Positions 58,346 through 64,000 of a stretch of DNA of 64,000 nt are shown piece after piece (position 1 is the stretch's first letter; each line of letters opens with the position of its first letter). The notes beneath the pieces were generated by a model. The model saw only the letters and a program-made list of their open reading frames with translations. It did no database searches and was not told the DNA's origin. Source of the stretch: Polymyxa betae (Eukaryota > Endomyxa > Phytomyxea > Plasmodiophorida > Plasmodiophoridae); contig RBZT01000375.1 of assembly GCA_003693705.1 (NCBI GenBank), positions 1 through 64,000 of the forward strand, in the 5' to 3' direction. The position numbers and the translations under genes are program-made.

Positions 58346-59089
58346 GTAGTTCCTACCAACCTTTCAATAAAATTTCCAATTTCAATGATAATCAACTCTT
58401 AATTCAATGACATTCATAATGACAACATTAGATGGTACTAACCCCCGTGTCGTTGTGTCCAGCCTCCATTTACCACAAATATAATTCAGTAACAAACACG
58501 CATCCATATCCGACGCCCTGAACTAAGCAGAATGTACTTCATGGAATTCGTAATGTTTGTTCTGTACAAACAATGCACACAATTATACAAAAACAATCAA
58601 CGTAACGTCGTCTAATTGTAAATTCAAATTGCGTATTAAATCTAAACAAAGGTGGGGGAGAATCGTTTCTTTTGACGGGGTTATCCTAATTAAAATGGTT
58701 CGTTAATCGGCAAGAGCTCATTTACTACGAGATATTGACCAAATCATTTGCCTCCTTGCATCGAGCACTCCAGTCTTCGCTTCAGCTGCCGTGCCAGTGC
58801 CGATAAGGTAGAGTGTTCAATTAACCAGCTCTTTGAGTAAAAAATTATCCTCAATCAACATCGGAACATCAATATTAATCCTCGGCGGTTATTAGCCAAG
58901 AATCTTGACGCGTTGCAGCTGTTGCCTAACTAGCAGTAGAAGATTTTAAACAAGAAGTTAGGGCTTATTTCCCCCAGGAAACGTTCTGCCACATATTGAA
59001 CCAAACTGTAGGGGTAAATTCGGCAAGAAAACGACAACTATAGCTAGATAGATTATATATATTCAACGTGAAAATTCAAAGGACATCCT

Positions 59090-59570
59090 GTATTCCAAAA
59101 TGAATCTGTCCATCCCCAGCGAGCGGTTTGGATTCAGTTGGCGTTTGCGCTTCACCGTTTGAGACATAATGGAAACGGCTCCGCAATTGGAATGGTAACT
59201 CGTTCCAAAGGAGTTGGATACGGCAGTGCTGTCAAGTATAATGACCGCATTCTGCTTGCTCTCTCTCCATCATTCCTACATTTTATGGCCAGATGATTTG
59301 GAACGTAAATCTTTAAGCTCTTACAATCACCGCCATTACGGTTCGAAGGGTGCATTCTATCGACTGATGAAACACATGTTGTTCTCCACCAAAACCTGGA
59401 TATTAGATGGTGAAGTGTATTACAACCGCAAATCGCTATTCAATGAACGTATTGTTGACGTTCGATCATAATCGTCGTGTCCGGTATGTGATAGCTGGTT
59501 GGCCTGGATCAGTGCATGATGCAATTGTCAAACTAAACGACTGCAACTTGCTTGATCGAGCTCAGGTTAG
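59090..59570 (+). pseudogene. PIF/Harbinger (DDE-4) transposase relic
   Basis: An N-terminal DNA-binding-like part reads QLAFALHRLRHNGNG and VKYNDRILLALSPS (near 59135-59270), like the QLxxALYRLxH and AL segments of Harbinger transposases. After further drift comes LDGEVYYNRKSLF (near 59400). In the next frame follow MNVLLTFDHNRRVRYVIAGW and PGSVHDAIVKLNDC (near 59425-59545), containing the highly conserved catalytic-domain phrases CDHNxRF and WPGSxHDA. At least one frameshift separates the two catalytic parts and no intact frame exists, so it is inactive. I did not find inverted repeats bounding it. Confidence 0.75.
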
Positions 59571-60070
59571 CTCAGTTACTTGCTTCGTTCTCGTATTCTG
59601 CGCTTTCGACTCTCGTTTTAGATATATTGGCTTCTCTCTTATTTTCGTTTGTTCTCAATTATCCCTATTTTCTCACTTCTTCTCCGGTTAGTTCATTACA
59701 CGCTGCCTATACGTCCAGATCTATCAAGCTCCGCAAGGGTGCGAGATGAGTTACGATCAGCAGCTCATGGACAATTTGAGGCTATCAGAGACCCGCGAAG
59801 GCCCTCTTCAGTGTATCCGTCGCAATCACAGAAATCAGGTCATTCCGGTAATATCTTGGCCTTGTTGTGTCAACTGATCTAACACGTATAATTACTGTAA
59901 TGTCAGTGTGGGGAACGCAAGATGCTGCTAGTGAACTTTATATGGTGAAGACAGTTTGACGGATCAGGTATTATATTTAGTTCTTCAGTGTATTTGTCAC
60001 TGATTTTTCAATTTGGGATGAGGCTTACCGTCCTCTTTTGAAAAAATTTTAAATGTCGGGATTGATTTAG

Positions 60071-60553
60071 GCATTTGAGAATGAATTTAATGCTGATGCG
60101 CATTCTATAGTGATATCAAGATCTGATACTGTACTAGCGTTATGATCATTAGTGTTCATGATTGACTTTCTGGTAGACCAGATTCGGCATGGCATTAAAA
60201 CGACGAACTCTTCCTCTGTCGCTATTTAAGAACTCGGTTCGTTCTGACCTTCATCAGTATCAGATACAACAATTCAGCATTCACGACCGAATCCTAAACG
60301 GAAGAGATGCTCTGAACCTGCCACTACAACTAAATCTAGCTATAGTCTGCCGTCAAAAAAAGAAGAATCCCAACATCAGAATGCTGTCTCTGAATCTGTA
60401 TCAGCTCCCTCGCAGACCATACAACAAGATCCAACTAATCTAATTTTTTCATCTGAATCTGGAAGTCTCGAGTTAAAAAAAGGAGTTGGAAGCAATACTT
60501 TTTCTCCTGCTGCCTCGGTGGGCAGCAAAACTACAATTGAAAGTTTAGTATAA
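60071..60553 (+). CDS. C-terminal part of an unassigned Ser-rich protein
   Basis: After an acceptor at 60070 the frame reads AFENEFNADAHSIVISRSD. Beyond a short intron a last exon from about 60255 reads NPKRKRCSEPATTTKSSYSL and SLELKKGVGSNTFSPAASVG, with the stop at 60551-60553. The 5' part was not found with certainty; the segment 59740-59900 may contribute. The basic KRKR run looks like a nuclear signal. Its stop lies only 9 bases from the convergent Luc7 stop. Confidence 0.4.
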
Positions 60554-60562
60554 TAGGGTAAT

Positions 60563-61687
60563 CTAACGACGATATCGATCGCGTTCACTGCTACGACGCC
60601 GAGATGATTCGTAGTGTCGGCCTCCAGATAACCGACGAGGAGAGCGTCGAACTGGACTACGACTGCGACGTCGATAATCAGAGTTTTTCATAGACCTGCG
60701 ATTTGGCCTCGGGCTTCGCGATCGTTGTCGAGACCGATCATGGTTTTGTGGCTCGGGAGCTGAAGCCGCCCGCTCCTCCAGTTCGTTCTTAAGCTCCTCA
60801 ATCTTCTCACGAATCATTGAGAATCCCACATGTTGTTTTCCATTTAAGTGTGACTGAATACGAGATTCAGCTTCATTCTGTACGAGGAAAGCTCCACAAA
60901 TATCACAGACTCCTGGAGCAAAATCAGGGGGTTCGACTAGAGATAAACAATCAGATGTCGTACCCATTTTCTTCTCATGATCTGTGATAAACTTGACTCC
61001 AGCGTCAGTCTCCCCTTCTATCTCACGAATCTTTCCTTCAAAGTCATCATAGAGCCCAAGCACGCCACAAGCTTCCTCAACTTTCCCTGAAACAACGTCA
61101 ACAGCAACGTTTTGACCACAATAGAAATCATCACCTTGTTCACCAAGCTCTTGCATCTGATCGACAAGCACAACCTGTTGATCTTTGATTTCGTCAATTC
61201 GTTTCTGACGTTCAATATATGCCGGATCGTTAACATCAGGTTGAACTTGCATCGTCAAACGATCAGTACCACGACGTTTACGCCGATCAACCTCATCAAC
61301 TAATGATTGCAGCAATCGAAGAAATGCATTTTGATAAGATGTCTTCCTTGAAGCAGGCTCTGATTCAAAAGCCTGCTTTAACTGATCGTCATGTGTTTTT
61401 AGACATGGACCTGCATTTGACATTACCAAAAGGTAACCACTTGAGTCAATTTATATACAAACCAAGATCGCTCTTCGTATTATAAAACAGATCCTAAATA
61501 GAGAAATCAGTTATTAAGTGAAGAATACTTGCTATAAGAGTGTACATACATGAGGACAGAATCCACAGACGTAGTATTTGCATACATTGTCATCATACCA
61601 GTGCTGATTGAGGACCTTCTTATCTTCCTCAACAAGGTTCCTATCCTTGCCCATAAGCTGATCTAGAAGTTCACGTTGCGACAACAT
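60563..61687 (-). CDS. LUC7L: LUC7-like U1 snRNP splicing factor
   Basis: Three exons (complement of 60563-61410, 61463-61493, 61550-61687) give 338 aa. The start MLSQRELLDQLMGKDRN is the standard Luc7 opening. The first zinc finger, CCCH-type, is CKYYVCGFCPHDLFYNTKSD plus LGPCLKTH and is assembled only after both introns are removed. A coiled coil follows, then the second finger GVCDICGAFLVQNEAESRIQ followed by SHLNGKQHVGF. The C-terminus is an Arg/Ser-rich tail (RRRSRSPVRRSPRR). Luc7 binds the U1 snRNP and stabilises 5' splice-site pairing, which is relevant in a genome with so many introns. Confidence 0.93.
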
Positions 61688-62200
61688 GATATGATGTTAA
61701 TAGATGATGGTATGATGCTGGATCTGATGGTATCACGAGATACTACCAGATAGACACTCCGTCTGATAATTGCGCGATTCTACCCTGATTTTTCCTGACT
61801 TTTTCAATATTTCTCACATTAACTGTACCTAGGTAGTTGTATAGCACAGGCACTATCGACTTCGTATCATATATTATAATATACTCAATATAGTAATCAT
61901 CACTCCATGATGGTAAAATATCTCACGTACTAATAAATTACGATTACTGAGCAAGATAATGACATATTGTGTTTACGGTATTCAACATTGTCACTTGTCA
62001 GTTTTAAAAGCTCAGTAGCTATGTAAGATCTGGTGGATTAAAGGATATAGTGTTATTCTGTCCCATATATTGACTTTGACCTTTGATTCATTCCTGAAAA
62101 CTGTGCACCTTATGGCTGAGTATGCAGTCCTGAAACGTATCAGGTTTGTCGCGATTGGAAGAGAACAGGAAGGGAAGCATTCTTCTTAAGAACCTATCTA
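61688..62200. other. Promoter-side spacer upstream of LUC7L
   Basis: It is AT-rich with frequent stops. No gene or repeat is visible. It must contain the LUC7L promoter and the 3' flank of the small minus-strand frame ending at 62201. Confidence 0.45.
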
Positions 62201-62395
62201 TTAATTGTCCAAATCAGAAACCGTCACATTACGCGAATGAATATATTCAGTGATGGTGTCATGAGCAGTATAGATGGAGGCGTAGTTACGAAATTTCCCA
62301 TCAAAGATCTTGAGGTCAGTTGGGACAGCCAGGAAGGCGTTCTTGGCTTGCTGATGATAATCTGGTATCATTTGAAGAGAAATGACAGCAATCAT
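62201..62395 (-). CDS. Small 64-aa open frame or last exon
   Basis: It starts with Met at 62395 (MIAVISLQMIPDYHQQAKNA) and ends VTVSDLDN. The composition is plausible for protein (YASIYTAHDTITEYIHSRN). It may be a complete microprotein or the end of a longer gene whose upstream exons would lie before 62700. I found no family. Confidence 0.35.
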   Translation of the reverse strand: MIAVISLQMIPDYHQQAKNAFLAVPTDLKIFDGKFRNYASIYTAHDTITEYIHSRNVTVSDLDN

Positions 62396-62696
62396 GGTGA
62401 CATTGACATATGAATATTGTAGATCGTATGCAGTTGATTAATGACAAAGAACACATTGAAAGCAATCAACTTAATACTAATTCTAATTAAGAGATGAACG
62501 TTTGATGCATGTACAATATTGATTTATTTAAAATCACTTCTATTATCACAAATCCTATCTTATTACTGGATGACAAATCCCATCATGATCATGAACAGCC
62601 TGTGTGTGTGTTTAACCATTATCTGCAACTTGAGCTTTATTATTACAAGCAAGTCTGATTGCGGTAATGTTGCCGAATAATTCATAGAATTTCACA

Positions 62697-62945
62697 ATGA
62701 ATGACGAGATGGCTATCGGGCTATTGCTCGTGATCGTATTGATATCAATTACTGTTGGAGTTCCGGTTGTGGTCTGGTTAACAATCGCTTTTGTAAAACA
62801 CACAATATCCATCAACCGTCTTAATCAACAACAACAACAGAATCAGCAGATGGGTCGGCGAGTTCATCCCATCAAAGATCAGCATGAAAGGCGGCGTCGA
62901 CTCGAGATCGCCAGAAATCTCGTACATCGATCTGGACCAGTATGA
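62697..62945 (+). CDS. 82-aa single-pass membrane protein
   Basis: It is intronless. MNDEMAI is followed by one strong transmembrane helix (GLLLVIVLISITVGVPVVVW) with a flanking hydrophobic stretch. A Gln-rich segment (NQQQQQNQQ) and an Arg-rich tail (HERRRRLEIARNLVHRSG) come next. Positive-inside charge suggests the tail is cytosolic. Family not recognised; it could be a small membrane-complex subunit or tail-anchored regulator. Confidence 0.5.
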   Translation: MNDEMAIGLLLVIVLISITVGVPVVVWLTIAFVKHTISINRLNQQQQQNQQMGRRVHPIKDQHERRRRLEIARNLVHRSGPV

Positions 62946-63109
62946 CTACCAATAAATCACTGATATCATTATTACTTGGTTTCATTGATCTCGTTGTAGC
63001 CAGTCAAATCTCAATTCCAGTGTTCTGAGATTTCGAGGTCGTTATGAAACTTCAATATGCATACGGTGGCATTTTATAAAGAAAACTGATCGATTGTTGC
63101 AAGGAGGAT

Positions 63110-63490
63110 CATGCCTGCTGGTCTGGTGCATTTGGTACATGAAAGTTATGGGAATAAAGGTTTCTGTTGTGAAATCGACTGGGCTGTAAACGTGGATCAT
63201 CTTCATTGTTTAAACAACGTCATTGGTTGTCGTCATATCGCATATACATGGTGAGGCTGTTATATCATGGTTAATGGCATCAGAGGCGCTTCTCTTGTTC
63301 AGATCTACCTCTGCTTGTTCGATATTAAACATGCATCATGTGATAGTTTAACGATTAATAAAGGTCATCTAGAAAACTTTCGCATAAAGGAAAGCGACAT
63401 AACAATATCCCCATCATTCGAGTCATTTAAGATTCAATCTGTCAGTTGGTTCCATGGATCTGTATTTCTGGGGATTTCAAACAATTAAGT
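63110..63490 (+). other. Possible small two-exon gene
   Basis: A Met at 63111 opens a frame (MPAGLVHLVHESYGNKGFCC) to about 63253, followed by a good GT donor. A later frame (LCLFDIKHASCDSLTINKGH) runs to a TAA near 63488. The most obvious acceptor creates a stop at the junction, so the join is doubtful. Confidence 0.25.
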
Positions 63491-63576
63491 CGTATATTGA
63501 TTGGATAATGCCTGTCTAAAGAGTCCCATCTGATTCGGAGGATGAATTTTATGTCAAATATAATATACAGATAGAT

Positions 63577-64000
63577 ATGCTGAAATGTTATGTATTATCC
63601 ATATTAAGGAATGGGCCAATATGGTATCCAGCAGGACGTCTATTATCATCAACTGTATCAACAACTGGAACTTCGAAGAAAGATACCAAAGATCTGTATC
63701 TGCCACCTGCTCGCCGCCTTCTCAATATGCAGCGAATGTTCCAGGCTGAAGTAGAGGCTATTATCATGGAGATCGAGGTCGTATACTAATTCGGTATCAT
63801 ATTCACAATTTATTTGTTAAACAGGATACGAGGAATATCCTAAGTCATACTGCTGATAGATCTCCTCAGATCAAATATTATCAAGATAGGTGATGACAAT
63901 GTTTTTATCAAATTGTTGAAAGACGCTTCGTCTGACATTTTCGTATTTAGATTAGATCAGTTGTATAGTCGACGTGATTATCTGGCTGCAGAAATCACAG
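63577..64000 (+). other. Coding-like fragments at the window edge
   Basis: The frame 63577-63789 includes STTGTSKKDTKDLYLPPARR and an acidic end. A further open stretch from about 63893 (DDNVFIKLLKDASSDIFVFR) continues to the window end without a stop. They may be exons of a gene that extends beyond the window. No family identified. Confidence 0.3.

Larger units (their letters stand above)
57133..59089. other. 2-kb gene-poor AT-rich interval
   Basis: Stops are frequent in all frames and no domain was seen. It holds a 23-bp tandem duplication and a telomere-like tract, annotated separately. It precedes the transposase relic, so it may be old transposon flank. Confidence 0.4.

Noticed and set aside
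1-64000. Bacterial or organellar origin of the contig
   Set aside because: Abundant spliceosomal introns and nuclear-type genes on both strands rule this out. The mitochondrial uL1 and Mia40-like genes are nuclear-encoded, with introns.
1-64000. tRNA genes
   Set aside because: I scanned by eye for a B-box GGTTCGAATCC with a nearby A-box and found only chance partial matches (for example near 45677 and 21745) inside coding sequence. A covariance-model scan would be decisive.

Overview
This is a compact nuclear segment from a unicellular eukaryote. The evidence is many short GT-AG introns (mostly 43-57 nt), standard stop codons, and a full set of eukaryotic genes: DNA ligase I, Nup98, RPL7, Emg1/Nep1, Luc7, syntaxin 5, an NPSN-type Qb-SNARE, ArfGAP1, class I myosin and PKA. 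The gene content is not animal, fungal or land-plant in style. Interstitial TTAGGG-like tracts, an NPSN SNARE, a Cdc7/SepA/MAP3K-epsilon kinase and a TKL kinase with PH and FYVE modules fit a free-living or parasitic protist. I cannot name the lineage from sequence alone. Exon joins below were worked out by hand from reading frame and splice signals.

Layout. Bases 1-730 hold a short element with terminal inverted repeats. 2.7-10.3 kb is a divergent pair: a minus-strand gene fusing a six-repeat kelch propeller to a complete PKA catalytic domain, and a plus-strand Cdc7/SepA-like kinase with a long armadillo-like tail. 10.4-17.5 kb (minus) has a low-complexity protein with repeated QT(D/E) motifs and a class I myosin with an SH3 domain. 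17.9-25.6 kb has a small secreted Cys-rich basic protein, mitochondrial uL1, DNA ligase I (minus) and ArfGAP1. 25.7-29.2 kb has two SNAREs either side of a decayed WD40 pseudogene. 30-38.5 kb is harder to resolve: a Ser-rich protein, a 140-aa zinc-ribbon protein, a multi-pass channel-like protein and two unassigned genes. 39-44 kb has the PH/FYVE/TKL kinase and an unresolved gene ending in a PH domain. 44.2-51.5 kb has Emg1, a GST, a 974-aa Nup98, a Mia40-like protein and RPL7. 52-54.8 kb is a 921-aa ankyrin-repeat protein with a signal peptide. The remainder has a PIF/Harbinger transposase relic, Luc7 and small unidentified genes.

The strongest unusual finding is the kelch-PKA fusion: the last kelch blade and the kinase are joined by one ordinary intron in an unbroken 668-codon frame. 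Others are the secreted ankyrin protein, the secreted Cys-rich peptide, a PH domain split by a FYVE-like zinc finger, a Mia40 relative that reads CPPC and carries a 2-nt frame break, and a Nup98 whose autoproteolytic site is lost. Neighbouring genes share no pathway, as expected for an ordinary eukaryotic chromosome. Many 3' ends nearly touch: Luc7 and its convergent neighbour are about 10 bp apart.
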